Source of the DNA: Lactobacillus pasteurii DSM 23907 = CRBIP 24.76
GTDB taxonomy: Bacteria > Bacillota > Bacilli > Lactobacillales > Lactobacillaceae
DNA: 64,000 nt
Reading direction: 5' to 3'
Assembly: GCF_000297025.1 (NCBI RefSeq)
Contig: NZ_CAKD01000023.1
Location: 62,001 to 126,000, forward strand
Position 1 is the stretch's first letter, and every line of letters begins with the position of its first letter. The notes under the pieces are model-generated. The model saw nothing but the letters and a program-made list of their open reading frames with translations. It searched no databases and was not told the DNA's origin. A program made the position numbers and the translations under genes. Of this stretch, positions 43,653 through 53,438 are shown piece by piece.

Positions 43653-46334
43653 ATGACTAAGCAAACTAACCGTTTCTCCTTGAGAAAATTGACCATCGGA
43701 CTTGTTCCTGTTACTTTTGTTGTTTTGGCTATGAATATCAAGCATGTCCACGCAGATGAGTTGCCTAATGAAGCAGCAGCAGTGACTGAAGTTTCTCAGC
43801 CCGGAGCACCACCTAGCGAGCCTGTCGAAGTAGCAGAGGCAACGACGCCAGAAACGACCGAACCCGTTGAAGTTGCTTCTGATGTTGAAACCACTCCTGT
43901 AGATCAACCAGTAGTTAGCGAAGTAACCCCGGATTCTAGTGCGAATGTTGAAGCTACTCCAGAAACTATTGAGCCTACTTCTACTCAATCGGATCCTACC
44001 CCGGTTGAAACTGTAAATAATGCATCATCTACAGATAAAGCGAAGTTGGCTAAACCTGCAACCGCTCCTGCGCCAAAGGCTAACCAAGCTGCACCTACAG
44101 TAGTTGATGCGATCGACTGGGATAAGGTTATCTACAATGTCGGGGATGATTTGAATGTAGAGATCATCGATTACACTTATGAGAAGGAAGATTTAGACAA
44201 GGAGTGGACTGTTCTGCTTCCTAATACTTACGATTTTATTGAAAAAGGTATCATTGATAAGGACCATATTGCAACGATTTCAGATAAAACTTTGCGTAAG
44301 ATAGTTGTGGATCGTTCTGGTGTTATTCCTGGCGTAACGCCTTATACTTTGAGTAAGGATATTACTATTAAAGTTAGTGAGAATGGAAATGGAAAGTTAA
44401 AGCTTGCTGGTAAATATGTCGATTTTTCTTCTCCAGGTGCTATTACTATTGACACATTACACCATACCTCTAATTATGAGAGCATCGATAACAAATTTAA
44501 ACCAGGCGAAATTGTATCAGATCCATATACAACAGTTTATCGTGATTATTTTCCAAAAGAACAAACTATACCTATTTTGATAGGCAATCTTAAAAGAGTT
44601 GATTTAGATCATCTTGATGTTTCTGATATAAACTGGACATCATTTGCATTTCAAATTTATCTAGAAGATATAAAGATATCCAAATGGGATACAAGAAATA
44701 TGGGTGGCGCAGATTTTGCGTACACGAGTAGTCTATCAGAAATTGATCTATCGAGTTGGAACACCGATAAAATGACGGATTTTCGCTTTATGTTTATGGA
44801 GACTGGCGCAAGAAAAATCAACCTAAACGGTTGGTATGGAGGAGGTCATAGTGGTTTAGCCGAGTATGCATTTCGAGGTTCTAAAAAACTTACACACTTA
44901 GACTTGGGAAACTGGCGTGGTAAGGGGCCAACTAATGTTTCATATATGTTTGGTGATTTGCCTAGTCTAAAATATTTAAACATTAGCAACTGGGACTGGA
45001 TTCGCCTTTGTATCCTAGATGATAATCGCGTTCTACAAACAAGTCCTAATCTTGAGGTATTACGTGCTGATGGATTCAAGAATATTACTTGGCCAGCCTA
45101 TTATCATATGTATTTGAACACTTCCAGTATTGACAATAAAGTCGAAAAGCTTATCGATGAGCTTGCATTACAGGATCCTTCAATTTATGACAAACTCAGG
45201 ACTGACCCGTCAATTATCAACATCGATCCTTATCTTCTAGATCCAACAGATGTTCCTCCACTTGAAGAAGTCAATAAGGATGATCAATTTGACTATGATA
45301 AATTCCGCAACTACTTCGCTTTCAAATCCAATCACCCATTAATCATCATCGCTAAAGACGGACTCGGCGACACCGAAGCTTGGACTGATCCAACCAACCC
45401 AGACCTCAAACGTCCAACCGAAATCAAAATCGTTGCCAACTACGTTGATGAAAACAGAATCGAAGAACTAACAGCTGATCTAGAAAGATTCATCTTCCCT
45501 TCAGTTGAATTTATGGATGATCTAGTTGACGAAAAAATAAAGTCCAAATTCGATTTAACCAAATACGACATCACCTACACATCTCCTCTTACAGCTGAAG
45601 AACTCGAAGAAGATCCAGCAACTTTAATCAAGAAGCTAACCGGCACTTACTACGTAACCATCAAACACAAGAAGCAGACCAAGGACGAAAGCAAGACTGT
45701 TCAAAGAATCATCACCGTTATCAACCCTGACAACACCAAGTCAGAAACAGTTCAATCCGCTACTTTCACCCGTCAAGCAACCACCGACCTTGCAACTGGC
45801 GAGACGACTTACACGCCATACGACAAGGCAAATGCGACTTTAGCTGAATTCATCCCTGCCGCAATCGATGGCTACACTCCTTCTCTTGGCAAAGTTGATC
45901 AGCTAGAAGTAACGCCTGATTCTATTCCTGAGAATGTTACCATCACTTACCAAAGAGTAACCAATCCTACTACTCCAACCCCTGATCAACCTACTTCACC
46001 TGTTTCTGATAATGAAACTCCAACCTCACCTGAAGTCGAAACAAATACTCCTGAAGAAACAACAAGTGTTGAACATTTGGTAACTGATGATAAAGAAGAT
46101 GACAAGACTAAACCAAGTCAAACCATCCATAAGTCTGCAACTAAATCTAGCAAGCCTGAAAAGCAAACTAATCTTCTCAAGCTTAGCCAAAAAGAAAATC
46201 CAACCTCTGAAAATGCTGACCAAGCATCCCTACCACAAACTGGTGAAAAGCAAGGCTTAGTATTAGCTGGACTTTCTCTTGTAGCTCTTGCACTTGGAAT
46301 ATTAGGCTGGAAGAAGAAAAGCGATCAAAACTAA
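43653..46334 (+). CDS. LPXTG-anchored surface adhesin with DUF285 repeats
   Basis: An 893-residue sortase substrate. The N terminus has a YSIRK-like signal (FSLRKLTIGLVPVTFVVLA) cut near HVHA. Residues 40-150 are a Pro/Glu/Thr/Val-rich stalk. Residues 290-470 carry BspA-type DUF285 repeats: LDVSDINWTSFAFQ, ISKWDTRNMGGADFAY, IDLSSWNTDKMTDFRFMF, LDLGNWRGKGPTNVSYMF, LNISNWDW. Residues 600-770 resemble mucin-binding (Mub B2-like) modules, with KTVQRIITVINPDNTKS and GYTPSLGKVDQLEV. A second Thr/Pro/Lys stalk, LPQTGEKQG, a hydrophobic helix and KKKSDQN form the anchor. The ATG was preferred to the GTG three codons earlier. Likely role: host or mucin binding. Confidence 0.88.
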   Translation: MTKQTNRFSLRKLTIGLVPVTFVVLAMNIKHVHADELPNEAAAVTEVSQPGAPPSEPVEVAEATTPETTEPVEVASDVETTPVDQPVVSEVTPDSSANVEATPETIEPTSTQSDPTPVETVNNASSTDKAKLAKPATAPAPKANQAAPTVVDAIDWDKVIYNVGDDLNVEIIDYTYEKEDLDKEWTVLLPNTYDFIEKGIIDKDHIATISDKTLRKIVVDRSGVIPGVTPYTLSKDITIKVSENGNGKLKLAGKYVDFSSPGAITIDTLHHTSNYESIDNKFKPGEIVSDPYTTVYRDYFPKEQTIPILIGNLKRVDLDHLDVSDINWTSFAFQIYLEDIKISKWDTRNMGGADFAYTSSLSEIDLSSWNTDKMTDFRFMFMETGARKINLNGWYGGGHSGLAEYAFRGSKKLTHLDLGNWRGKGPTNVSYMFGDLPSLKYLNISNWDWIRLCILDDNRVLQTSPNLEVLRADGFKNITWPAYYHMYLNTSSIDNKVEKLIDELALQDPSIYDKLRTDPSIINIDPYLLDPTDVPPLEEVNKDDQFDYDKFRNYFAFKSNHPLIIIAKDGLGDTEAWTDPTNPDLKRPTEIKIVANYVDENRIEELTADLERFIFPSVEFMDDLVDEKIKSKFDLTKYDITYTSPLTAEELEEDPATLIKKLTGTYYVTIKHKKQTKDESKTVQRIITVINPDNTKSETVQSATFTRQATTDLATGETTYTPYDKANATLAEFIPAAIDGYTPSLGKVDQLEVTPDSIPENVTITYQRVTNPTTPTPDQPTSPVSDNETPTSPEVETNTPEETTSVEHLVTDDKEDDKTKPSQTIHKSATKSSKPEKQTNLLKLSQKENPTSENADQASLPQTGEKQGLVLAGLSLVALALGILGWKKKSDQN

Positions 46335-46343
46335 TTAACTACA

Positions 46344-46382
46344 AAAATACGTTAGAAGAATATTTCCTCTAACGTATTTTTT
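46344..46382. terminator. Bidirectional terminator after the adhesin gene
   Basis: AAAATACGTTAGA / TCTAACGTATTTT stem with an 11-base loop, T6 after it; also suits the minus-strand nuclease remnant. Confidence 0.9.
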
Positions 46383-46635
46383 CTATGCTTCTTGCAGTGT
46401 TTTGCCCTTAGCCTGAGCGATAAATTCTCTCAGTTGATCATCAGTAAAGTATTCGCCATATTGATCTTTTGCCTCATCAAAAACAGCATCCTCATTATTT
46501 GAAGTTTTCATGACATATCTAATCAACTTTATTAGTCCCTCTTCGCGACCTTTCTTGATTCCTTCTTATCTACCATACAATTCGCGATCCATCAATCTTG
46601 CTTCGTAACTCACGATACTAGGGCCTCCTGTCCTT
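46383..46635 (-). pseudogene. C-terminal remnant of an Rpn-family nuclease/transposase
   Basis: The minus-strand frame reads SYEARLMDRELYGR, a stop TAA near 46568, then EGIKKGREEGLIKLIRYVMK and DDQLREFIAQAKGKTLQEA before TAG at 46383. This is the C-terminal helical part of the Rpn (PD-(D/E)XK, recombination-promoting) family with its YE.RLMDRELYGR..GI..GREEG pattern. The catalytic domain is missing and the remaining frame has a stop. It is a relic. The remaining bases to 46800 are promoter region for the SPFH gene. Confidence 0.72.
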
Positions 46636-46800
46636 GTTTAGTTCATCTTTTCTCACAGGCAAAATTGCTCTTTAAGTTAATAATAATATTAGTTACTCCA
46701 TTTCTCAACCAATCACCTTTTACTAGCATTTGCAAAATAATGTCGTATAATATATCTAAACATTTTCCAAAGAAATATTTTTAGAATAAGAGGTATTATT

Positions 46801-47694
46801 ATGGTATTTTTATTACTTCCCCTCATTATTATAGCTCTAGTAATTCTTCTGAGTGGCTTCAGAATCATCCCTCAAAACTACGAAGGCTTGATCGAAACCT
46901 TAGGAAAATACACCAAAACCGTTAAAGCTGGTCTTGTCTGGATTGTTCCATTAATCCAAAACAGCCGCAAAGTTTCACTAGCTTTACAACCACTTGAAAT
47001 CAGCAAGTATTCAATCATTACCAAGGATAACGCTGAAATCACTACTAGCTTGACTTTAAACTACTTAGTTACTGACTCCTACCGCTACTTCTACAACAAC
47101 ACCGACTCAGTTGAATCAATGGTTCAATTAATCAGAGGTCACTTAAGAGACATCATCGGCCGAATGGAGTTAAACGAAGCTTTAGGATCAACTAGTCAGA
47201 TCAACACTCAATTAGCTGATGCGATCGGCGACTTGACTGACATCTACGGAATCAAGGTTGTTCGTGTTAACGTCGACGAATTGTTGCCAAGTCCTGAAAT
47301 TCAACGTGCCATGGACAAGCAATTGACTGCTGATCGTGAAAAGACAGCTGCCATTGCTAAGGCTGAAGGTGAAGCTCGCAATATTGAATTGACCACCAAA
47401 GCCAAAAACGATGCCCTAGTTGCTACCGCCAAGGCTAAAGCTGAAGCTATTAAAACTGAAGCTGATGCCGAAGCTTATCGGATTGAACGTTTGCAACAAT
47501 CATTAAATAATGCTGGCGAAGGCTACTTCAAGAATGAAAGTCTTGATGCCTTTAACAACTTAGCTTCTGGTCCAAATAATTTAATCATCATGGACAAGAG
47601 CGAAATGACTGAATTAGGCAAAGTTCCTGCAGCCAAGAAAATTTGGGATAAGCTTGACCAAGAAGAACAAGCAACTCCAGAAACTGAAGAATAA
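46801..47694 (+). CDS. SPFH/Band 7 (stomatin-like) membrane protein
   Basis: A 297-residue protein with one N-terminal membrane helix (LLLPLIIIALVILLSGF) and the SPFH domain: RIIPQNYEGLIETLGKYTKT near residue 21, LQPLEISKYSIITKDNAEIT near 60, and VVRVNVDELLPSPEIQRAMD near 152. A long Ala/Glu/Lys coiled coil follows (KAEGEARNIELTTKAK) to about 235. Such proteins oligomerise at the membrane and organise microdomains or protease complexes. No NfeD-like partner is adjacent. AAGAGGT precedes the ATG. TATAAT at about 46749 could be its -10 box. Confidence 0.9.
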   Translation: MVFLLLPLIIIALVILLSGFRIIPQNYEGLIETLGKYTKTVKAGLVWIVPLIQNSRKVSLALQPLEISKYSIITKDNAEITTSLTLNYLVTDSYRYFYNNTDSVESMVQLIRGHLRDIIGRMELNEALGSTSQINTQLADAIGDLTDIYGIKVVRVNVDELLPSPEIQRAMDKQLTADREKTAAIAKAEGEARNIELTTKAKNDALVATAKAKAEAIKTEADAEAYRIERLQQSLNNAGEGYFKNESLDAFNNLASGPNNLIIMDKSEMTELGKVPAAKKIWDKLDQEEQATPETEE

Positions 47695-47696
47695 GA

Positions 47697-47746
47697 AATA
47701 AGGACCGACCTTCAATGTTTAGGCATTGAGATCGATCCTTATTTTT
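47697..47746. terminator. Bidirectional terminator
   Basis: AATAAGGA..CAATG / CATTG..TCCTTATTTTT hairpin between the convergent SPFH and citX genes. Confidence 0.85.
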
Positions 47747-47768
47747 GTACTAAAATTTATAAAAGACT

Positions 47769-48314
47769 CTATTTTTCAAATTGCTCACAGTACAATTTGC
47801 TGATATAAGCTTGCATCTCTTCAACGCTATGGCGTCTAGAGCGTGCACATTCTTTTGCTGGGCGATTACACAAGAAACACTTTCTAACTGGCAAGCCTAA
47901 ATCCTTTCTAGAAATAGCCGCAGGAGAATTTTTGGTGATAACATCTGCATCAAATAGACGCCCGAAAGTACTATTTTCTTCAAAAGCAATGGCCGCCTTT
48001 TTTATTTTGAACAGATCACTTCCTATTATATAGAACTTTTCTTGGCCGGCGTCAACATCCAACTCTTTGACCAGCTTGGCAGTCAAATCTACTTGCTCGA
48101 TAGTTTGTTTAAAATCCTTAATTCCCTTATCGAAGATTCTAGTCAGGTAACGGTTATTTTTAATAGGTCCGGGAATATTCATTTTGATATCAACCAATAC
48201 TTGATCAGGATGCTGGTGGAGAACAGCTTGTTGGATTTGGACGCGCATGTCTTTTTCTTGCAGAACGTCAGTAATAGATTGAGGCTTGCCGTCTTTAAAA
48301 ATGTTCCTTGTCAT
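47769..48314 (-). CDS. citX: Citrate lyase holo-ACP synthase (CitX)
   Basis: Transfers the triphosphoribosyl-dephospho-CoA prosthetic group to the serine of the acyl carrier subunit CitD. At 181 residues it is a single CitX, not a CitXG fusion. Typical sequences: MRVQIQQAVLHQHP, LVDIKMNIPGPIKNNR near residue 45, FYIIGSDLFKIKKAAI-like strand near 100 and GLPVRKCFLCNRPAKECAR near 140 with its Cys-rich segment. It is the last gene of the citCDEFX operon. The partner CitG, which makes the prosthetic group, is not seen in this window. Confidence 0.92.
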   Translation of the reverse strand: MTRNIFKDGKPQSITDVLQEKDMRVQIQQAVLHQHPDQVLVDIKMNIPGPIKNNRYLTRIFDKGIKDFKQTIEQVDLTAKLVKELDVDAGQEKFYIIGSDLFKIKKAAIAFEENSTFGRLFDADVITKNSPAAISRKDLGLPVRKCFLCNRPAKECARSRRHSVEEMQAYISKLYCEQFEK

Positions 48315-48322
48315 ATAGACTT

Positions 48323-49864
48323 CTAGTCCTTTACTTCTTTAATTACGTCGATGACTGAACCATCACGGTATTCAACAATGGCAACAGTGCGGTCAGTGTA
48401 TTCAAGTGGCTTAGGAGTGCCGACTTGCTTTTCGGCCATCTTTTGCAAATCTTCAATTGAAAGCATAGTCAAGCCAGGAACCTTTGAAAAGGCATCGATC
48501 AAGTCTTGGCGCTTAGGGTTTACAGCAATACCGCGTTCGGTTACCAAAACATCAATTGATTCGCCTGGAGTTACGACAGTTTCAACGCTAGGTACAACAG
48601 TTGCATTTCTACCACGAACAAGTGGAGCAGTAATAATTGTCATCTTAGCACCAGCTGCTGAATCTTGGTGACCACCAACAGCACCACGGATAACACCATC
48701 TGAACCAGTCATAACATTAACATTGAAGTCAGTGTCGATTTGCAAGGCTGACAAGATTGAAACATCAAGGTTGTTAACAACAGCACCCTTGTTGTGTGGA
48801 TCAGCATACCAAGAAGCGTCAATTTCTTGTTGGTTGCGGTTTTGAGCCATTGATAAAGCGGCACCCTTATCAAAGTCTTGTACGTCCATAACCTTCTTGA
48901 CTAAACCTTCTTCAAGCAAGTCGATAGTTGGCTTGGTGATACCACCAACAGCAAATGAAGCAGTAATGTCATTATCAATCATTGATTGACGAAGATAGCG
49001 AGTTACGGCTAAGGCTGCACCACCTGAACCAGTTTGGAAGCTGAAGCCATCTTTGAAGTATGGTGAGTTAACGATCACTTGGTTAACCATTTGCGCAATC
49101 TTCAATTCCTTAGGGTCCTTAGTGAAACGAGTCGCACCTGAACCGATCTTGTCTGGGTCACCGATTTGATCAACCTTAACTACGTAGTCAACTTGATCTT
49201 GCTTGATTGAAGCTGGAGTATTTGGATAAGGAACAATGTTGTCAGTTAAAAGCACAACCTTGTCAGCATATTGTGCATCCATCAAAGCATAGCCAAGTGA
49301 ACCAAAGACAGCATTACCATCTTGACCATTAGCATTACCTGCTGGGTCAGAAATTGGCACACCCAAGAAAGCAACATCAATCTTGATTTCGCCATCCTCA
49401 ATTGAGCGAGCACGGTTACCGTGTGAACGGAAGATTACTGGGTTCTTAAGACCACCGTGAGAAACGAAATCACCAAGTGAACCTCTCATACCAGATGAAG
49501 TAATGTTTGTAATTACACCCTTCTTGATAGCTTCGATAATCTTGTCGTTCATAACTCCAGTCAATGAAGAAGGTGCAAGAGTCAAGTCCTTGTAACCTAA
49601 CTTAATGATCAAGTCCATTACTTCGTTGAAGGCAAAGTCACCATTTCTAAAGTGGTGGTGGAATGAGATGGTCATTCCATCTTTCAAAGTTGACTTGATA
49701 ACATCTTCAAGTGATTCAACAATCTTGTTTTGGCCAGTAGTTGCAGTAACTTTTGGTGCAGTTCTTTGAATTTCTGGATGACCAATTTCACTAGTTTCAA
49801 ATGGCTTTAAGTTTAATTCTTTCATTACGTCATCTGGTAATTGACGTTTTACATTATTCTCCAA
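48323..49864 (-). CDS. citF: Citrate lyase alpha subunit (citrate CoA-transferase)
   Basis: Alpha chain (513 residues) of citrate lyase, exchanging acetyl for citryl on the acyl carrier. Characteristic sequences: [20 protein letters not shown] near residue 68, [15 protein letters not shown] near 120, [20 protein letters not shown] near 175, and [18 protein letters not shown] near 415. The start is TTG at 49862-49864: GAGGAGGG lies 8 bases upstream, whereas the ATG at 49882 is itself the core of that ribosome site. It overlaps citE by 11 bases. Acts in the cytosol with CitE and CitD. Confidence 0.95.
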   Translation of the reverse strand: MENNVKRQLPDDVMKELNLKPFETSEIGHPEIQRTAPKVTATTGQNKIVESLEDVIKSTLKDGMTISFHHHFRNGDFAFNEVMDLIIKLGYKDLTLAPSSLTGVMNDKIIEAIKKGVITNITSSGMRGSLGDFVSHGGLKNPVIFRSHGNRARSIEDGEIKIDVAFLGVPISDPAGNANGQDGNAVFGSLGYALMDAQYADKVVLLTDNIVPYPNTPASIKQDQVDYVVKVDQIGDPDKIGSGATRFTKDPKELKIAQMVNQVIVNSPYFKDGFSFQTGSGGAALAVTRYLRQSMIDNDITASFAVGGITKPTIDLLEEGLVKKVMDVQDFDKGAALSMAQNRNQQEIDASWYADPHNKGAVVNNLDVSILSALQIDTDFNVNVMTGSDGVIRGAVGGHQDSAAGAKMTIITAPLVRGRNATVVPSVETVVTPGESIDVLVTERGIAVNPKRQDLIDAFSKVPGLTMLSIEDLQKMAEKQVGTPKPLEYTDRTVAIVEYRDGSVIDVIKEVKD

Positions 49865-50768
49865 GGTAATTGCCCTCCTCATCTATCAAGTGTGAAGCCT
49901 TAGCAGTTTCTAATACACGGTTGGCCTTTTCTACAACTGGCTTATCAACCATCTTGCCGTTCATTGAAATAACGCCTGAACCCTTAGCTCTAGCTTCGCG
50001 GATAGCATTTTGAACGTTTTGTGCATCTTCAATTTCTTCCTTAGTTGGGTTGAAGACCTTGTTAACCATTTCAATTTGTCTTGGGTTAACCAAAGACTTA
50101 CCATCGTAACCAAGTTCGTGGATGTAATTAGTTTCGCGGTAGAAGCCTTCGGTATCTTTCATGTTTGAAAAGACAGTATCAAAGGCATAAACGCCAGCTG
50201 CACGGGCAGCTTGCAAAACCATGTTGCGAGCAAATTCAAGTTCGCGGCCATCTGGATATCTGTGAGTGTGCATGTCAGCAGTGTAGTCTTCACCAGAAAC
50301 AGCCAAGCCCATCATCAAATCTGAAGATTCCGCAATTTCTGGAGCGTGAAGAACACCCTTAGCTGATTCGATCGCAGCCATAACACCAATCGTGCCACGT
50401 TCAATTCCAAATTCGTCTTCCCATTTTTCAATGTCTTTGACTAATTTTTGGATCATTTCAGCTGATTCAGTCTTTGGCAAACGAATTACATCTACTCCAG
50501 CCTTAACCATAGCCTTAACATCTTGGTCGTAGTATGGAGTATCTTGACCATTAACTCTGACAACAACTTCTGCTCCGCCAAAGTCAACAGTCTTAATTGC
50601 TTCATAGACAAGCAATCTAGCAGCGTCTTTTTCAGTTAATGAAACTGAGTCTTCTAGGTCAAGCATAATAGAGTCGGCTCCGTAGATTCCGGCATCCTTA
50701 ATCATAGCTGGATTGTTGCCAGGAACGAACATCATTGTACGACGTAAACGATTCTTTACATATGTCAT
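49854..50768 (-). CDS. citE: Citrate lyase beta subunit (citryl-ACP lyase)
   Basis: Beta chain (304 residues), which cleaves citryl-ACP to oxaloacetate and regenerates acetyl-ACP. The HpcH/HpaI-type barrel shows [15 protein letters not shown] at the N terminus, MLDLEDSV near residue 36, [12 protein letters not shown] near 68, [12 protein letters not shown] near 95, and [11 protein letters not shown] near 130 with the metal-binding Glu. SVAVSGED-like and [13 protein letters not shown] segments complete the family pattern. It follows citD by two bases and overlaps citF. Confidence 0.95.
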   Translation of the reverse strand: MTYVKNRLRRTMMFVPGNNPAMIKDAGIYGADSIMLDLEDSVSLTEKDAARLLVYEAIKTVDFGGAEVVVRVNGQDTPYYDQDVKAMVKAGVDVIRLPKTESAEMIQKLVKDIEKWEDEFGIERGTIGVMAAIESAKGVLHAPEIAESSDLMMGLAVSGEDYTADMHTHRYPDGRELEFARNMVLQAARAAGVYAFDTVFSNMKDTEGFYRETNYIHELGYDGKSLVNPRQIEMVNKVFNPTKEEIEDAQNVQNAIREARAKGSGVISMNGKMVDKPVVEKANRVLETAKASHLIDEEGNYLGE

Positions 50769-50770
50769 CT

Positions 50771-51064
50771 CTACAAGACCTCCAATTTTGGTTCATCTGT
50801 GGTTTCTGTAGCTCTTTGTGCTGCTGCCAAAGTACGAGCCTCGATTACACAATCAAGTGCTCCCTTGTCGGTAGCCTTAACCTTAGCGTTTTCTAAACCA
50901 AACTTTTGTAATGTTTCGGTGATTACTTTAGTAATTTGATCGCCGTATGCTTTTTTAACTTCGGAATCAAGATCAAGCTCAATTCCGTTGGAACCTTTAG
51001 AGATCATGATTTGAATATCAGAACTTTCAAGAGTTCCTGCTACACCAGTGGTTTTAATTTCCAT
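50771..51064 (-). CDS. citD: Citrate lyase acyl carrier (gamma) subunit
   Basis: Carrier protein of 97 residues bearing the triphosphoribosyl-dephospho-CoA group. The attachment serine lies in GVAGTLESSDIQI near residue 14; the IELDLDSEVKKAYGDQI and KGALDCVIEAR segments follow the family pattern. AAGGAAGGAATG provides the ribosome site inside the end of citC, with which it overlaps by 11 bases. CitC loads acetate on it and CitX attaches the cofactor. Confidence 0.95.
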   Translation of the reverse strand: MEIKTTGVAGTLESSDIQIMISKGSNGIELDLDSEVKKAYGDQITKVITETLQKFGLENAKVKATDKGALDCVIEARTLAAAQRATETTDEPKLEVL

Positions 51065-52109
51065 TGATATTCATTCCTTCCTTAATTCTTTGCTGCAATT
51101 CAGCCAAGTTACTTTCAATAAATTCAAACGTTGTTTCAGGTACAAAGGACTTAATCTGGTCTAAGTTCCCGGCCTTGATTTCCCGTCGAATTTGAGTCGC
51201 CGTAATTAGCTCGCCGCCAAGCTCTAATCTAGGGATAATCTTCACAGCAATGGATGGTTCTAGTTCTTTTTTAAGAACAAGATTGTAAATACTAGTCGTA
51301 TGTGACTTAGGCTCTTCTCCTAAAAAGCGACTGCTGATGTTAAGCTTAGGTGCAATAATGTTCTTAAAGACCCGTGCATCAATTGTTGTCTGAGTCTGAA
51401 TCAAATCTTCAGGCGATTGCAAGAAGTATGCTGGAAAAGTTGCGCTAGAAACCATATAATCTTCTCCGCTCACTACCACAACATTCTTCAATTGCTTAAG
51501 TCCTGCTTGAACCAGCTTTAGTCGTTCTTGGCTATTGAATAGCGATAAATCAGTTGCGACTACAAAGACATAAACTAAGTCATTGCTCTTGCTAGCTTCT
51601 TCAACTAAATGTAGGTGACCTAAGGTAAACGGATTGGCATTCATTACAACTGCTGTCACCTTCTTATTAGCTTGATCAGCTATCTTAGGCAATTCGTCCA
51701 AATAATCTTCAACATTTGGCGTGCCACTTTCTAAAAAAGCTGCTTGATCGCTATGAGCTAATTCAGTAAAACCCAAATGTTGAAAACTACTTGAGTACTT
51801 AAGCTTGGTAAAAACAAAGCTATGGAAAATTCGCTCATTGAACAAATATTGCTGCAAAGCCGTTACAATTTTATTGAAGCGAGCTCCTACAACTGCGTCC
51901 TTATTGCAAACGGCAATGTACTTCAAGACATTGCCAGCAATGCTACCGGTTCCTACAAGCTTGCCATCTTCATCAAGCAATCCCAAGGTATGATCGATCA
52001 CATCAATTTCTCTATCGGAAAAATTATGTATATCTAGCTGACTTAAAAAAGCTTCCCAGCGTTTTCTTGTAGCTGGTTCATTTAGATATAAATCAACGAC
52101 TCGATCCAT
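51054..52109 (-). CDS. citC: [Citrate (pro-3S)-lyase] ligase
   Basis: Acetate:citrate lyase ligase (351 residues), activating citrate lyase by acetylating the CitD prosthetic group with ATP. An N-terminal GNAT-like region contains VGTGSIAGNVLKYIAV near residue 55 and IFHSFVFTKLKYSSSFQHLG near 92; the C-terminal nucleotidyltransferase domain has MNANPFTLGHLHLVEEAS near 157 (the HxGH-type site) and FLGEEPKSHTTSIYN near 262. First gene of the citCDEFX operon. Upstream are a cre-like site and two A+T-rich direct repeats. Confidence 0.94.
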   Translation of the reverse strand: MDRVVDLYLNEPATRKRWEAFLSQLDIHNFSDREIDVIDHTLGLLDEDGKLVGTGSIAGNVLKYIAVCNKDAVVGARFNKIVTALQQYLFNERIFHSFVFTKLKYSSSFQHLGFTELAHSDQAAFLESGTPNVEDYLDELPKIADQANKKVTAVVMNANPFTLGHLHLVEEASKSNDLVYVFVVATDLSLFNSQERLKLVQAGLKQLKNVVVVSGEDYMVSSATFPAYFLQSPEDLIQTQTTIDARVFKNIIAPKLNISSRFLGEEPKSHTTSIYNLVLKKELEPSIAVKIIPRLELGGELITATQIRREIKAGNLDQIKSFVPETTFEFIESNLAELQQRIKEGMNINGN

Positions 52110-52176
52110 TGCTCTACCCCATTCTAAAGTTCGTGTAAGTTATTACTTAACTCAACATAGTTTATTGTACTCCATC

Positions 52177-52239
52177 TTTTTAAATATTTCAAATTTAAAT
52201 CTATATTTTTAAATATTTTAAAAATAAAAGCGATTTCAA
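52177..52239 (-). promoter_or_regulatory. Candidate operators and cre before citC
   Basis: TTTTTAAATATTTCAAA (52177-52193) and TTTTTAAATATTTTAAA (52206-52222) match at 16 of 17 bases and start 29 bp apart. Next to them a cre-like sequence (minus strand TTGAAATCGCTTTTA, 52225-52239) is present. In Weissella and Enterococcus citrate clusters, the regulators CitI/CitO bind A+T-rich operators, so these are candidates. Confidence 0.5.
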
Positions 52240-52251
52240 AAACTTAAAAAT

Positions 52252-52276
52252 AAAAACTCGACCAAAATCGAGTTTC
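52252..52276 (-). terminator. Terminator after the malate dehydrogenase gene
   Basis: AAACTCGA / TCGAGTTT stem with a CCAAAA loop and a T tract on the minus strand. Confidence 0.8.
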
Positions 52277-52284
52277 TATCAATT

Positions 52285-53421
52285 CTAATAGTTTCCAGTA
52301 AACATGTTTTCTGCCTTAGGTGGAACATAGTCACCAAAGTATTCGCTAAAGTCCAAACCTAAGTAGTCACACAAGTCTTTAACTTCAGTCATAGTCTTGT
52401 CGATTACTGGAATACCATTTTCCTTGCGGTCCTTGATAAAGGCAATTTCCTTTTCACCGTGAGTGTAAATGCGGTCTTGGCCTTCAGCCTTTGGAGCATC
52501 GCGCAATGCTTGTAAATATTCTGAAAAGTGCTTCTTGATAGCTTCTGGATCACCAAAGTTAGCTAAGTTGATTGCCATAAAGCCGTGGCAGATGCCTGAC
52601 TTACCATCCTTCATCGTCTTATCACTGGTCATACCTTGTGACAAGATTGAAGCAAAGATTTCTGCGATCATACCATTACCATAACCCTTGTGTGAACCAA
52701 GAGTTTCAGTATTGCCACCAAGTGGCATAATTCCGCCGCCACGGTGAGCTGCAATGTTATCCAAGACATCACTAGCATCATTAGATGGCTTACCACTTGC
52801 ATCAAGTGCCCAACCATCTGGCAAAGGCTTGTTCATCTTGTTGTACATTTCAAGCTTACCACGAGTTACAACTGTAGTTGATGCATCAAAGAAGAAATCG
52901 TATGGATCAGCTGGAAGGCACCAAGCTTGTGGGTTTGAACCGATCATAGCCTTTGAAGCATAAGTTGGAACCATGATAGCTTCTGAGTTAGTTGATGAAA
53001 AGCCAAGCATACCTTCCTTAGCTGCCATCTTTGCATAGTAGCCAGCAATTCCATAGTGGTTAGAGTTTCTAACTGAAACAATACCGACACCATTTTCCTT
53101 AGCCTTCTTAATAGCTAAGTTCATGGCAAAGACACCATTTAATTGACCCATACCATCATGACCATCGATTACGGCTGAAACTGGAGTTTCAAATACAACC
53201 TCAGGTTCTGCATCAACCTTCATGGTTCCCTTTTGGATACCTTTGTAGTAACGAACCATTCTTTGCATACCGTGACTTTGAATACCGTATAAATCAGCGG
53301 TCAATAATACATCAGTGATTGTCTTTGCCTTATCTTCGGTAAAGCCAAACTTTTGAAAAGCGTCCATACATAACTTGTTAAGCACGTCGTATGAAAATCT
53401 TACTTTGTTTCCTTCAGCCAT
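52285..53421 (-). CDS. Malate/L-lactate dehydrogenase family (Ldh_2) oxidoreductase
   Basis: An NAD(P)-dependent dehydrogenase of the Ldh_2/YlbC type (378 residues), not related to the lactate/malate Rossmann family. Conserved: YGIQSHGMQRM near residue 45 (catalytic His region), IVSVRNSNHYGIAGYYA near 115, SNSEAIMVPTYASKAMIGSN-like strand near 145, and GSHKGYGNGMIAEIFAS near 243. Between the citrate lyase operon and dicarboxylate genes, it most likely reduces oxaloacetate to malate. The ATG at 53421 was chosen. Own cre site and terminator suggest a single-gene transcript. Confidence 0.88.
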   Translation of the reverse strand: MAEGNKVRFSYDVLNKLCMDAFQKFGFTEDKAKTITDVLLTADLYGIQSHGMQRMVRYYKGIQKGTMKVDAEPEVVFETPVSAVIDGHDGMGQLNGVFAMNLAIKKAKENGVGIVSVRNSNHYGIAGYYAKMAAKEGMLGFSSTNSEAIMVPTYASKAMIGSNPQAWCLPADPYDFFFDASTTVVTRGKLEMYNKMNKPLPDGWALDASGKPSNDASDVLDNIAAHRGGGIMPLGGNTETLGSHKGYGNGMIAEIFASILSQGMTSDKTMKDGKSGICHGFMAINLANFGDPEAIKKHFSEYLQALRDAPKAEGQDRIYTHGEKEIAFIKDRKENGIPVIDKTMTEVKDLCDYLGLDFSEYFGDYVPPKAENMFTGNY

Positions 53422-53438
53422 AAAAAGCACTTCTTTCT

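Noticed and set aside
43860-44100. Repetitive Pro/Glu/Thr codons resembling a short tandem repeat or CRISPR
   Set aside because: Irregular units without conserved spacers; it is the low-complexity stalk of the adhesin.
49865-49882. ATG start for citF at 49882
   Set aside because: This ATG is followed at once by AGGAGGG, so it is part of the ribosome site; the TTG 18 bases downstream has correct spacing and the expected N terminus.
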